64,000 nt of DNA from the NCBI RefSeq assembly GCF_003473485.1, contig NC_053045.1:59314494-59378493 (forward strand), read 5' to 3'. Of the stretch, positions 11,893-25,500 are shown in pieces. The position numbers were made by a program, and so were the translations under genes. This stretch comes from Medicago truncatula (Eukaryota; Streptophyta; Magnoliopsida; Fabales; Fabaceae). Each line of letters opens with the position of its first letter. Within the stretch, counting starts at the first letter, position 1. A model generated the notes under the pieces. That model was not told the origin of the DNA. It saw only the letters and a list, made by a program, of their open reading frames with translations, and searched no databases.

Positions 11893-13735
11893 CTAGACCA
11901 CCAACTTTTTTCATGCTTTTATCTTATATGCATAGATGTTTGTGATGTTGTCCTCCATGATTAGTTAATTAAGTTTAAATACCAAGCTATGTGGTAGTTT
12001 TATTTATATGTAATAGTAATAATTTTTCTTTTTCTTGAAATTGAATTAGTGATAAAGGTTTCTATTGTTTATTGACTATCTTCTGGTTTTGACTCAGAAA
12101 ATGTTTCATGTTCATATTATTCTCATTTACATCATTTATTTATGGTTAAATAAGTTTTTCGTCCCTATAAATATTGCGAATTTTGATTTTAGTCCCTAAA
12201 AAATAAAATAGAATGCTTTCATCCTCACAATTTTTTTGTTTTATTTTTGGTCCTTAATGACCAATTTATGTTTATATAAATGTCAAAATTATAACTCTTA
12301 TAACCAAGATGTATGCTTGATCACTCCTTTAACTAGCTAGGCTAAATAAGTACCGTTGAAAAGAATATTGTGTACAAGCAAGCATATATCAAACTCTAAA
12401 CAAGTGACTCATACCAACTTGCCTCAACATTTCCAGGATCTATCACTTTGTACAAATACTTGTTACAAAGTACAGTTTTACATAGCAAAATAATTATCAT
12501 CAAAACAATTTCAAATAGATTATAAAATATAGGCTTATTGATGTGTTTAGCCCTTGCAATTAGGCGGCATTTAAAAATTCGTCCCTGTAATTGCTAATCC
12601 TGGCATTTTAACCCTGCAATTGTTAATCGTTTAAAATTTGGTCCTTGGACCAAATTAATCACTGCCCTAAATCTCTTGAACATTTGGTTTATGCATACGA
12701 ATATCTCTTCTTTTTTATTTTTATTTTTTTTAATTATGTTTACAAATTTAAATATATTTTAATTAATATTTTTTAAATTCATTATTAATAAAAAAAAACA
12801 AAAGAAAACATGAAAATGCTAAAAGTGGACCGATCTGAAGCATGGTTGGCCGGAGATAATGGTAGCTAAAACATTCTGTCACAATCATGTAAATTATGTC
12901 ACTAAAATTAATTTCATAACTATAATTTCGTGATTAGTAAGATAGTAAATATGTTTGTTTTAGTCGTTACGTTACTCGAAAAAAAATGTTCCCGTAAATT
13001 CAGCTCAATTGGTAAAGACATTATATTATATATGAAGGGGTTGATATTCAAACTCCGGACGCTTCACCTATTCACCTTAAGAGGTGAAATTTTAGTTGTC
13101 AGGTTACTCGACAAAAAAATGTTTGTTTTATAAAAAAGAAAATATCTTTTTTAAGTAGTAAAATAGCTTGAGTAGATTGAGGCCATTAATAATATTCGCT
13201 GTTCAAAAAGATATATATAAATTAGGAGATTCTTAATGAATATCTTTAGAACATTGATTAAAGTATTAGAAAAAGTAAATTTGTATAAAAAATGTTTTGA
13301 CAACTTTTAAAAAATATTGGACCCAAAAGCAATTGTATGTGACAAATGATCTTTTTCAATTTAATCGGAGGTCTTATGTTTGAATTCAGCTATAAGAATG
13401 CAATAATGTTAAAAGGAGTTTTGCTATCCATTGTAGTACTACCTAACTCAAGATATTAACCTTTACAATTGTTTGCACAGATACTCAATCGATTAAAAAA
13501 CAGAAAATTCTATGGTGAAGTCATAAAAATGACTTTTCTGGTGAAGTTAACCCTATGATCAATTATTGAGCTTTTGTGTATTTAATCCATGTCACATCAG
13601 ATTATATGGTGCATTGCACATTTGCTAATAAGGTGTGTCATTATATCTTTCATCTTTTTTTCCATATCGATTTTGTTCATCCCTTTCTCTCCGAAATTAA
13701 TCTGCTCCAACACCAAACATAGTGTCTTGCTTAAT
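11893..13735. other. Intergenic, repeat-derived, between ABCB genes
   Basis: This starts with the 3' flank of ABCB gene 1. About 12140-12270 and 12540-12660 hold legume-type repeats recognisable by recurring GTCCCT and TTTGGTCC phrases. A tRNA-derived SINE-like piece is listed separately. No gene is visible. Confidence 0.5.
12985..13120 (+). mobile_element. tRNA-derived SINE-like fragment
   Basis: AGCTCAATTGGTAAAGACA resembles a tRNA A-box and TGATATTCAAACTCCGGAC a decayed B-box, in the right order and spacing. The downstream text (CACCTATTCACCTTAAGAGG) matches a common legume repeat of this kind. Similar but shorter matches occur near 62695-62765. Both sides carry related GTTACTCGA-A(n)-TGTT strings, so duplications or a second overlapping copy are possible. 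Confidence 0.5.
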
Positions 13736-13870
13736 CAAAATTCATCTTCTCCAAAATTCACATTCTCGAACCCTAAAACCTTTTCTCTCCAAAATTCATC
13801 TGCTTAATCAAATCCCTTTTCTCTTCAAAATTCATCTTCTCCAAAATTCACATTCTCGAACCCTAAAACC
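13736..13870. repeat. 45-bp perfect direct repeat, 90-bp period
   Basis: The 45-bp unit at 13736-13780 recurs exactly at 13826-13870. It begins CAAAATTCATCTTCTCC and ends CGAACCCTAAAACC. The spacer between the copies repeats parts of the unit. The pyrimidine-rich composition looks like a plant 5' leader, followed by a possible splice donor at about 13992 (AAGGTAAG), but no protein-coding gene follows. Confidence 0.75.
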
Positions 13871-14746
13871 GTCTTGCTTAATCAAATCGATCTTCACATC
13901 CATTTAGTAACCATTTGCTCGTTCTTGACATTCTCGAACCCTCTGCTCCATCTTCGCAGCTAATTCGTAACGGAATTACTCGCACCATATAAGGTAAGAT
14001 CGATTTGAATATGTTTTTATTGTATCGGGTTAAAATGATATGAATGTGATTGAAGTTTTATGATAAACAAAATAATTTTTTTTTTTTAAAAAGTTAGTTT
14101 TCTAACTGCACCGTAGAATTGTCCATAAATGTATTAGTAATATATTTAATGTTTTTCATCGTGATATCTCTTGTTTTATTTAATGATTTTTCATTTTCTT
14201 TTATAGATATCAACAAATTAACTTTTTTATTTTATTTTTATTTTTATAGTAATATGTTTAAAAAGCACATCATCATTTTTCTTGTGTGGAAGCTTGAAAA
14301 GTCTTTTAATGTTTTTATTGTAATATCTGTTATTTTAATGAATTTTTTATTTTCTTTTCTAGATACTTATAAATTAGTGTTTTCTTTTTTCAAGTTCTGA
14401 ATGATGTCACATCATTAGTTTTATAAATTTGATGGACTCTAATACCATTTTGAACATATTCGAGAGGAACATTTTAAATACTTTAGTGAACACAACTGTA
14501 TTCATATAGTTTGATTGAATATATATACTCCTCATCGAATAAACTAATGCCTTGTCAAAATAAAAAATCGAATAAACTAATGTCATGTTATATTTTTATA
14601 TTAATTTATTTTAAAATAAATTCAAATATTAAACAAGTTTTATTTGAATATATCGGTATTCAACCAAACCACAACATATCTAAGAATTTACCTTCTCAAA
14701 TATCATTTCAAATGTATAAACTCAATATATATATATATATATATAT
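13871..14746. other. AT-rich non-coding stretch with imperfect direct repeat
   Basis: A segment at about 14148-14222 recurs imperfectly at about 14309-14380 (shared ATTTTCTTTT-TAGATA core). A dinucleotide (AT)n run closes the stretch at about 14725-14746. Short open frames here are low complexity and not considered genes. Confidence 0.45.
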
Positions 14747-17700
14747 GACATTTCAAATTTGAGGACTTTTTTTCTTTCAAAAAAAAAATGAGGGGACTTT
14801 TTAAATGAGAGAGTGAGAGGATGAAACTGTGGCCTTTGGATTATTGAGATGGCTGTGATTTAATTCTCACATTAGTAGGTCACGTGACACTAATTTACTG
14901 AGCAATTAAACAAAACACAGGCTTCCCTCAAAACGTTAATTTCTTATTCCATCTTTTTCCCTTCATTCAACGTAAGAGGATGCTAGCAACACTCTCTTTT
15001 GAGCACTCACTCATTTATTAGATGAAATCAATGTATGTCCCATCACTTTATGTGAGTTTCATTTTCAAAATGTAGGTCCTACATTGATTTCACCCAATAA
15101 AAGAGTGAGTGCTAGAGAGAGTGCTCAAAAGAGAGTGTTGCTAGTATTCCTATTCAACGTAAAACCTTTCTCTTTCTGCAGAAACCATCACTACTTCTTC
15201 CAACCAAATACAACCAAACGTTACACTTCATGGATAAAGATACATCAATTTGATTTGGACAACTTGCACTTCTATTGAGTTACGTTCATCATTCTTCATG
15301 GACAAAGATACATCGACTTCTTTTCAAATTCCTCAGGTATATTATAATTAATATGACTTAAATTCATTTGTCATCTAACTATTAATCATATTCAACTATC
15401 GATCCCTAAAATATATCTTTTTTCTATGAAGTTTCATTTGCCTTATTATATCTCCTCATGTTCAACTATTGAGTTACGTAACTTTTTTTTTCTTTTCATG
15501 GGATGATATTAGGTTTATATATGGGTGTGTATTAGCTAGTTTTTTTTTTTCTTTCTATTTTCTTGTTGGTTTTACTGCTGTTCAATGGTGGGTTTGGCAT
15601 GCGGTGAGTATGTGCATCATGACACCGCAATTGTCCCCAAAGATCATCTCCATTATTTTGGTAAGAAGCCCCTTTCAAAATGTACTTATTTTGATATTTT
15701 TTGTGCTCATGTTTATGGTGCACTTGTTTTGATCTTTTTGTGCTCATATTTTTACTTGATGTTTTTAGGATTGGAAGAATGGCATAGAAAAAGGATGAAG
15801 GAAGTTAGACAAACCAGATGAATAACATAGAAGAATGAATGACACTTCTTATTCTTTATGATATGATTTGAAAGTTTAGTTTTGTGATCATACTTGCATA
15901 TTTTTGTATCAATAACTTAAAATTGTAATGCAGAATTACAATTTGTGATCATGCTAGCTTATTTTGTATCAGTAACTTATTTTGGTGAATGCAAAATTTT
16001 AATTTTGTATCAGTAATTTATTTTGGTGAATGTAGAATTTCAGTTACCAAGTATCACTCCTATTATTATGATGTGCCTACTTTTATGCAGCTCATAACAA
16101 AATGTCTATTTTTATGTCAAAATGAACTAGAATAAAATAACAGCATTTTTGTGTGTTTTGGTGGCTGACAGTTTTGCGGTTTTATCAGCAGCTGTATTTT
16201 GTTCCACAGTCATGTTTCATTCATGTTTTTGTGCCACTGTCAACTAGAAAGTATAACCAACAAAATATAATGCCAATTTTATTTCGTTCCATTAACTATA
16301 ATGCCGTGTAAATGGCCTTATGGTCTCCAAAGTATAACCAACAATGAATACCAATTTTATTTCATATAGTATATAATTTGCTTTACAATGCAAATGTGAA
16401 TCACATCAATACAAATGTGAATTACATCACAAATACACAAAATAGAAATTACATTTGATGTTGCAAAAAGAGTACAATTAAGGAGGGCCTAAAACAAAGG
16501 GTGCCTCTCCACCAAAATCAAAACTCACCAAAAAAAACCCCTGGAAACCTGCTACCTTAACATAACAGAAACCAAAATAGCAATAAAAGCCAGCCAGAAG
16601 CAACTCCAAAACACGCTAGAGGGCCTCCCAAACACAACACCAAACCGCAACTGCAGTGGCATCACAGAAAAACTGCAACTTTGCACAGGACTGCTGTTAA
16701 ACACAACAACACATAAAATCTATTTTTTCTTATTCTTCAAGTTCTTATTCTCTGTTTGTTCTAGCATATAAATTTCCTTGAGAAGCATCCATGCTTGAGC
16801 ATTTCTCACATGGTCGTCATCTTATCCACTGAAAATTGAACCTAAATCTACATAAATTCAAAAAGTAGTTAATAGTTTTTTTGAATGACATTGAATCAGT
16901 ATAACAAAAATCAAGCATTTTACTCCCTCTATCTCTAATTATAAAACTTTTTTAATAAAATTAGGCAACAACAAGTACATATATTACAACTAGCTAGTTA
17001 ATTTCTCTTTAAAATTAACAAAAAGGGACTGCCACAAGCAGAAGCAGTGCTGAAACTTACTCAGATGAGCATGACAAAGTTGCAAATGTATACTTGAATG
17101 ACACACAGAAAGTACATGTGTTGCTTTGGTGAATAATTTAATTAGGAAAATGAAGAATGAAAAGCACTTAATAAATCACAACTTTCAAATTCAATATTGT
17201 CCACACCACAATCTATGTCTACTAAAAGAAGTATATAATGGGAGAGGAATGTTCCTTTTAACAAGAAGAAAATGTATGCTCCATTCACGCAGTTCATGCT
17301 TATATGAGCACTTACGGAGTCAATAGCTGTACGGAAAGGAGAACCATCAGGTGTATATCAAGGTTCCAAGCATAACAACACCCAAAATGCTGAAAAGGAT
17401 TCTTAAAGTCGCAACAGAACAAGATATAAAAAATTGGGGTATTGAATTAAATTGGGAAAAATGTGAATCAAATTAGGGTAAACAATTTCCAACCTGTTAA
17501 TAACCGAAATTGAGAAGTGGTTGTCGAGATATCGCCAAAATGACTGTTTTTGGAGTAGAACAATGACTAAAGAAAGAATGGTGCTGAAACGATGAAGAAA
17601 GGAGAATTTTCAGAAATCGCGTGAGGTGAGAGAAAGCAACGCGCGGTGAAATTGATGAAAAGAGAGTCATGTGACTCATTAAACCTCTCTTTTAATTACA

Positions 17701-17779
17701 ACCATCTAACTAATCCAATGATCACAGTTTCACCCTCCCACCATCTCATTTAAAAAGTCCTCTTATTTAAAATGTCCTC
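14747..17779. mobile_element. ~3 kb transposon with ~140-bp terminal inverted repeats
   Basis: Sequence from 14747 to about 14890 recurs as an inverted repeat at about 17640-17779. Shared blocks read GGACTTTTTAAATGAGA, GAAACTGTG and TTGGATTA, and the match extends to TCACGTGAC on the left versus TCACATGAC on the right. Long inverted repeats and a non-coding interior suggest a non-autonomous Mutator-like element. Insertion was next to an (AT)n run, so the target duplication cannot be resolved and the ends are uncertain by a few bases. The interior shows only short frames (for example around 15585-15821 a Cys/His-containing piece) and no transposase. A younger MITE sits inside the left arm. Confidence 0.7.
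14976..15151. mobile_element. MITE with 11-bp flanking duplication, nested
   Basis: The ends are strong inverted repeats: GCTAGCAACACTCTCTTTTG on the left and its near complement on the right, continuing through GAGCACTCACTC. Flanks are the perfect direct repeat ATTCAACGTAA (14965-14975 and 15152-15162). It is inserted in the ~3 kb inverted-repeat element, so it is younger than that element. It resembles the insert at 1413-1563. Confidence 0.8.
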
Positions 17780-18880
17780 TATATATATACATTTTGTACC
17801 GTCCCAAAAAAAATATGGATCTGAAGTACAGTTCCAAAAATACATGTAGGATGAGGAAAGTTGGTTCCTAATAATGAGTGTGAATTGACTGGTCACAAGT
17901 TTGGGAGTAACAATTTTGTCCCACAAAGCATAAACTTATTGGACTCATTCACTCAAGCATAAACTTTTTGTATTCAATCAACCTATAATTTCATATTCTC
18001 CAACAGGGTTGACTCTTAGGCTCAGCTGTCCTACTGTATATTTTTATCGTAGGTCTCTACCATTTTTCTTTTGTTAGCTTCCTCCTTTAAATATGCTACA
18101 CATAGCTATCGTACCATATCAAATAATACTATATGAATCAACCAGATGTTATATCAATTTAGAACAAAGATTGTACGTTGTATAACTATATTTATATGAT
18201 AAGATCAGGAAAATTTGTTGTCTTATATTAAGATAATGCTATTTGGAAAAAGAATCGTAACATAATTGTATTTAGCAAACATCATGCGGTCCCCATGTTT
18301 CTCTAGTCAAATCAGTAACATAATGATAATGATATAGAAATAAAAACAAAATGAGAGGATGCAATCTAAAGATTAATTTTTTTAGTTGTGTAATGTAATA
18401 ACCAATGATGCATTTGTCCATTCAATGCAATGTTATTTAATTATTAACCTTAGAATAAACAAATGGTTGTAACATTAACCGCAGTTGTCTTAGAGATTCT
18501 GCTCAAACTTAATGTAGGTTTCCTAGCTAGTAACATTTAAGTGCCAGATAACCGGAAAGAAAAAAAAGAAAAAAAACCTTCTCAGATAGTCTAAAATCAT
18601 ACTAATGTTTGAATTTGATATCAACTTTGTTATATAAAAAATAGTTCAGATTTAATTCAAGGATCACTGATTTTAACCTTCACTTTAACTCAAGTGCTTA
18701 ATGAACTCCGGTTAAAGAAACCAGAGTTCGAGTCCTGACTAAAATAATCTTTGACCCGACTTTATTAACTTGTCAAACGAACTTTGGATTATCAGAACCC
18801 CTTCTGTGAAAACCGGAGGATTTAGATACACAAAAAAAAACCTCCAACTGTTGTTATTTTAGTGGATGGTGTGTAGTACT
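17780..18880. other. Intergenic, no gene seen; SINE-like piece
   Basis: AT-rich sequence. Around 18690-18745 a B-box-like AGAGTTCGAGTCCTGA follows AACTCAAGTGCTTAATGAA, suggesting a decayed tRNA-derived SINE. Nothing else is recognised. Confidence 0.4.
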
Positions 18881-19555
18881 TTAAATATAAATATATATTC
18901 CTTATAATATGAAATAGGTAATGTTGTTCCATGGTGCATTTAAACCATACATGATTTGATAGCTTTGGCAATGAGCATCTAATTCTGTATTATTCTTTTG
19001 CTTTATCTCATGATTTAAAGATAGTGAAGTTAGCTTGCAATGCTAGGCTACTGCCAAGTGTTCCATCAACCTTCATTCTTATAGTTCCCTTCATTCTTCT
19101 GTTGCTTTCTAGACAAGAAGCATATCTACATCAAGTTTGCATTAAGGTTTGATTCTTGTTTTTCTACTTACCCTGCTAACTATTTTTATCTATCACTCTT
19201 TAATTCTCATTCATCTCTATTGTTGAATTTGCTTAAGTCAACTAGTTTCCAATTTAGGTAGCTGTTGTATTTTTGACATCTAAAAAATCAAAGCTCATTT
19301 CATTTGTAACTCTAGGGCCAGTTTGAATTGACTTATTTAAGTTTCTCTATTGGCATACACGTATGGAAACAACTTACTACATGTGCATAAACTATTTTTC
19401 AGCTTATTTTCATAAACTCTCCAAGATATAGCTGATAAAAACATCTTATAGCTATTTATCCAAACGAGGCTTAATGGAATAGCTGAATGAGAGTTGCTAA
19501 CTCAGACTAGTGAATTTTCTTCAGCAGCTGTTTCATTGTTGTTTTTCTTGGAGAA
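18881..19555 (+). promoter_or_regulatory. Candidate promoter and leader of ABCB gene 2
   Basis: A TATA-like TATAAATA lies at 18886-18893. A possible leader exon near 19060-19147 ends at a GT donor (TTAAGGTTTGATTC), and an acceptor TTTTCTTCAG lies near 19524, just before the coding start. The putative leader intron contains a MITE-like insert at about 19315-19470 with ends GGCCAGTTTGAATTG and CCAAACGAGGC. All of this is inferred from sequence texture. Confidence 0.3.
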
Positions 19556-22500
19556 ATGTTGGCCAAGGCTAGCTTGGATGGAGATATTGCTTCAACTGAG
19601 ATGACAGGGTCAACAAGTCATCATCCACCAGTTCCTGCAGGTGCTGAAAATGTTCAAGAAATGGCTGACATGCAACATGATTCCAAGAATAACAAGGTGA
19701 AGGATCAAAGCAATAAGACAGTACCCTTTTACAAGCTTTTCACATTTGCAGACTCATGGGATTATTTGTTGATGTTTGTTGGGACTATAAGTGGCGTTGG
19801 GAATGGAATCTCTATGCCTTTAATGACTATAATTATTGGAGATGCTATTAATGCTTTTGGAGGAAATGTTAGCACTAAACAAGTAGTTCATCAAGTTTCC
19901 AAGGTAACAACTATTTAATCCATTGGTGAAATATTCTATAGGGAAGATGTGAAAATAGTGTTATATGGAATGGTTTCTTTTTGTTGAAGCATACAAGTAT
20001 AGAGTAATTTTTATTCTAAATTTATGTCATATCACATTCCAACTGTCTATATTATGTTCGATCAGTGTCATCGATTCATTTGTGCAGTAAGTATGTGCTT
20101 TGTTGGTATCTAATTCAACAAGAATCAACTTTAGTTTTGATGAGAACAATTTGGATTTCAAATTTTCCTATTTTCATTTCATAATTTAACATGGTTCATT
20201 TCATGCTCCCAGGTGTCTGTCAAGTTTGCAATCATGGGTGCATGTGCCTTTTTTGCAGCGTTTCTACGTAAGCATGCCGAACTTTCTAGATTAGTATAAT
20301 TCAACTTAATATAACCATAAAATTTTAAATATAATTTATATTAATATTAAAATAGCAAAGGTAAATACATGAAATTTTGCAGAGGTGTCTTGTTGGATGA
20401 TCACAGGGGAGAGACAGGCTGCAAGAATAAGGGCATTATACCTCAAAGCAATTTTAAGGCAAGATATCAGTTTCTTTGACAAGGAAACAAATAGTGGTGA
20501 GGTTGTTGGAAGAATGTCAGGTGATACAGTTCTTATTCAAGAAGCCATGGGAGACAAGGTATGAATGCAGCATCATTTGATCTAACCATGATAACAAAAT
20601 TCGAAGATAATAATAACTCATTCTTCCTTTTTTGGTGGATATGTTCTGCAGGTAGGAAAATTCATACAATATGTGTCATGTTTTTTAGGAGGTTTAGTTG
20701 TGGCATTCATCTTGGGTTGGCTTTTAACCCTTGTCCTTCTATCGTCTATTCCTCTTCTTGTCCTCTCTGGTTCCATAATGAGCTTTGCTTTCGCAATGAT
20801 GGCATCCCGTGGACAAACGGCATATTCTGAAGCAGCAACTATAGTAGAGCAGATAATCGGTTCAATTCGAACAGTATGTGTGCCAACTCCCTCCATAGAG
20901 AATATTTCCTTTTTTTCCTTTCCTTTTTCATGTTTCTAACTAAGGATACACGACGCAACTGCTCCAATGCGCGCAGGTTGCATCATTTACCGGCGAGAAA
21001 CAAGCTATATCTCAATACAATCAATCCTTAGCTAAAGCTTACAAAGTTGGAGTACAAGAGGGATTGGCTATTGGTTTAGGCCTCGGTTCGGTTCGTTTAT
21101 TTGTTTACTGCAGTTATGCTTTGGCTGTATGGTTTGGAGGGAAGATGGTACTTGAGAAAGGTTATACAGGAGGTGAAGTCATAAGTGTATTTTTTGCAGT
21201 ACTAACTGGTTCCTTGTAAGTCAAGTTAAGTTATTTTTTTGCAAGATTAGACTCTCATACATAAATCACTTTTTATGAGCTAATTTTATTTTCTAGGTCT
21301 CTAGGACAAGCAACTTCGAGCTTAACAGCATTTTCTGCTGGACAAGCTGCAGCCTTTAAGATGTTTGAAACAATCAAAAGGAAGCCGGAAATTGATGCTT
21401 ATGACAAAATCGGGCTAAAGCTTAATGACATTCAGGGAGACATAGAGCTTAGGGAGGTTTGCTTTAGTTATCCTACAAGACCAAATGAACTAATATTCAA
21501 TGCATTTTCTCTTTCGATATCAAGTGGTACTACCGTGGCTTTAGTCGGGCAAAGTGGGAGTGGAAAATCAACAGTGATAAATTTGATAGAGAGATTTTAT
21601 GATCCACAGGATGGTCAAATTATCATTGACGGTATTGACCTCAGAGAATTTCAATTGAAATGGATCAGACAGAAAATAGGCCTAGTGAGTCAGGAACCAG
21701 TTCTCTTTACTTGTAGCATTAAAGAGAACATTGCCTATGGTAAGGATGCGGCAACCGATGAAGAAATCCGAGCTGCAGCAGAACTTGCTAATGCTGCTAA
21801 CTTCATCGATAAATTTCCTCTTGTAAGCTCTCATTTCTTGATTTATCCATCTTGTGAAAATTTCTACACTGTTCTGCTTTTTCACAATACTGGAGACTAT
21901 TTTATAGTATATATTTTTTCATTAAATTTAAATGTCCTTTTTACCTTACTAGTACTGGAAAATTATTGATTTAGGGACTTGAAACGATGGTCGGTGAGCA
22001 TGGAGCACAACTCTCTGGAGGCCAAAAGCAAAGAATTGCTATAGCAAGAGCAATTCTGAAAGATCCAAGAATTCTACTCCTTGATGAAGCAACAAGTGCC
22101 CTTGATGCAGAATCTGAAAGAGTAGTACAAGAGACCCTGGACAGAATTATGATAAACCGAACAACCATCATTGTAGCTCACCGCCTAAGCACAATAAGGA
22201 ACGCTGATATCATTGCTGTTATTCACGAAGGAAAAGTAGTAGAAAAAGGTAACATACATACATACATACATACATACATAAATACATACATGCATGCATG
22301 CATACTAAGTATGTCGCAATGCAGCAGTCTTATATCTTCTACTAACTGATTATTAGGTACACATGCTGAGCTCACTAAAAATCCTGATGGAGCTTATAGT
22401 CAACTCATTAGATTGCAAGAAATTAAAAAGGATTCATCAGAACAGTTTGGTGATAATGACTCGGATAAGCTAGAAAACTTTGTAGACTCTGGAAGAGAGT

Positions 22501-25500
22501 CAAGCCAAAGGTCTTTAAGCCGCGGATCATCAGGGATTGGAAACAGTAGTCACAACTCATTCATAGCATCAAATTCTATGCCAGACACACTAGTAGGAGG
22601 GTCTGAAGTTGTTCCTTCAGCAAAAGCATCATCAACTAAAACTCGAGATGCCCCATTTTTTCTCCTTGCTTATCTTAACAAGCCTGAAATCCCGGTGTTA
22701 CTCATGGGAGCTCTGGCAGCAACAGTAAATGGTGCAATGTTACCTATTCTGGGCCTTCTAATCTCCAAAATGATAAATACATTTTTTGAGCCTGCAGATG
22801 AACTTCGTAAAGACTCAAAATTTTGGGCATTAATATTTGTTTCCCTTAGCGTGGCATCTTTCATTTTTCATCCGTTAAGGTCATACTCTTTTGCTGTAGC
22901 TGGTTCTAAATTGATAAAAAGAATCCGGTTAATGTGCTTCGAGAAAATAATTCACATGGAAGTAGGATGGTTTGATAAAGCTGAGAATTCAAGTGGTGCG
23001 CTTGGTGCAAGGCTGTCAACTGATGCTGCTTCGATTCGAACTTTGGTTGGTGACGCACTCGGTTTGCTTGTTCAAGATATCTCTACAGTTATTACAGCCT
23101 TGGTAATTTCCTTTCAGGCAAATTGGCAGCTTTCTCTCATCATTCTTGTTTTGTTGCCTCTACTATTAGTAAATGGATATTTTCAAATCAAGGCCATGCA
23201 AGGATTCAGCACAGACGCAAAGGTTTGTGCCTTACACAATGTGCTTCAATTGCGTCACAATGCATTTTTGTCTCTAAATTTATTTAGTACATATTTTGTT
23301 TCTATATGAAATTTGTACTAATCTTCATTTGACATGATGTTTCTATGCTCTAAATATGTTTCACAGAAACTATACGAGGAAGCAAGTCAAGTAGCGAACG
23401 ACGCAGTAGGGAATATCAGAACAGTTTCTGCTTTCTGTGCCGAAGAGAAAGTGATGGAATTATACCAGAAGAAATGTGTAGTACCATTCCAGACAGGAAA
23501 AAGGCAGGGTTTAGTCAGTGGAACTGGTTTTGGGTTAGCAATCTTCTTTCTGTTTTGTGTCTATGCAATCAGTTTTTATGCTGGCGCCCAACTTATTGAG
23601 AATGGCAAAACTTCGATGTCAGGAGTTTTTCAAGTAAGTTACGGTCCCAACTCGGAGGCCATTTCAGATATAGTGCTCTTTGGTTGAACTCTGAGCTCAT
23701 CACATTCTTTTAGCATTAAACATTTAATTTCTTTTCAGGTATTTTTCTCTCTCACAACGGCAGCTGTCGCATTATCTCAATCCGGCTTCATGGCTCCAGG
23801 AGCTAGTAAAGCCAAAAGTTCAGCTGCTTCAGTATTTGCTATTCTTGATCAGAAATCAAAAATAGATACCAGTGATGAATCAGGAATGATACTGGAAGAT
23901 GTGAAGGGAGAGATTGAGTTCCATCATGTCACTTTCAAGTATCCAACCAGACCTGATGTTCATATATTCAAAAATCTTTCCTTGACCATTCATTCAGGAC
24001 AGGTAAATTAAAAATATTATATATTGGTTTAGTGCATAATTCTCACAAGAATTCACTATCAAAAAATCCATCTAGGTTTTTCTAAGAGAGAAGCTTAACG
24101 TTTGGTTGTTTCAATCAGACAGTTGCTCTAGTAGGTGAAAGTGGAAGTGGAAAATCAACAGTGATCTCATTGTTGCAAAGATTTTATGATCCAGATTCAG
24201 GTCAGATTAAACTGGATGGAACAGAAATCCAAAAGCTACAGCTTAAATGGTTTAGGCAGCAAATGGGACTGGTAAGCCAAGAGCCTGTGCTGTTTAATGA
24301 CACCATCAGAGCTAACATTGCCTATGGAAAAGGTGGTAATGCAACTGAGGCTGAAGTTATAGCTGCAGCAGAACTAGCAAATGCTCATAACTTCATTAGT
24401 AGTTTGCAGCAGGTAAACTACAGAAATTTATGAAGCATTGACACGTACACAAACACTAAATTGTTTATGGTTCTGTTAAGAGAGGAAACCAAACTGAACT
24501 TTTACTACTTCGGTAAGAATGAACCAAACCTTTAATGGTTCATCCAGGACCTAAACAAACTAGTATAAAGGTTCGGTGCACCGATTCAGTGGTTTCAAAC
24601 CAAACGGAAAATATTTTTACAAAAAAACGAACTGTACTTTTTTCAAACTGAACTAGTTCTTTGTGAATTTAATTGTACCAAATTGCTATTATTAATTGAT
24701 AATTAGGGCTGTTGAAGAAAACCAAAAACGAAACCAAATTGAATTTTATGACTGTTTAAAAAACTAAAAATCGAATCACTCATAAAAGAACCAAACTATG
24801 ATAGATAGTTCATGAACTGAACCGAACTGAGTTCAGTCCAGTTCGTGAACTGTCAGTCACAATTAGATTTTTTCGGTATGGTGGAGTTCGCTTCGGTTTA
24901 ACTGTTCCATACATTTTTTTTAAACAGTCCTAACTGACACGATGTTGACTCTAACACGAAGGCATTAGTAAGAATTTAAGAAAATAAACGTGTAACCGCA
25001 TGTGTTAGAATCATCGTGTTAGACACTAGACATGTCTTTGATCTAAAGTGTCAGTACTACATAGCACACAATACTCAATGAGCTGAACCTGTTCTTAAAA
25101 CTCTTGCTACGAACGTGTGAATTGCAATATTTCAAATAACTAGCTACCTATGATGCATGCCTTACGAGGTTCTGAATTCTAGAAAAATAACATATGCAGG
25201 GGTATGATACAATAGTAGGAGAGCGAGGGATTCAACTTTCTGGAGGACAGAAGCAACGTGTGGCAATTGCAAGAGCCATAGTTAACAGGCCAAGAATATT
25301 ACTACTAGATGAGGCCACAAGTGCCCTTGATGCAGAGTCTGAAAAAGTGGTTCAAGATGCACTTGATAGAGTGAGGGTGGACAGAACCACCATTGTGGTG
25401 GCTCATAGATTATCAACAATAAAGGGTGCAAATTCAATTGCAGTTGTTAAAAATGGAGTGATTGAAGAGAAAGGAAAACATGACATATTGATCAACAAGG

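Noticed and set aside
15469-15821. Short frames with Cys/His residues inside the 3-kb inverted-repeat element, considered as a GRF-type zinc finger
   Set aside because: The residue spacing does not fit the GRF finger and frames are broken; left as unexplained interior sequence.
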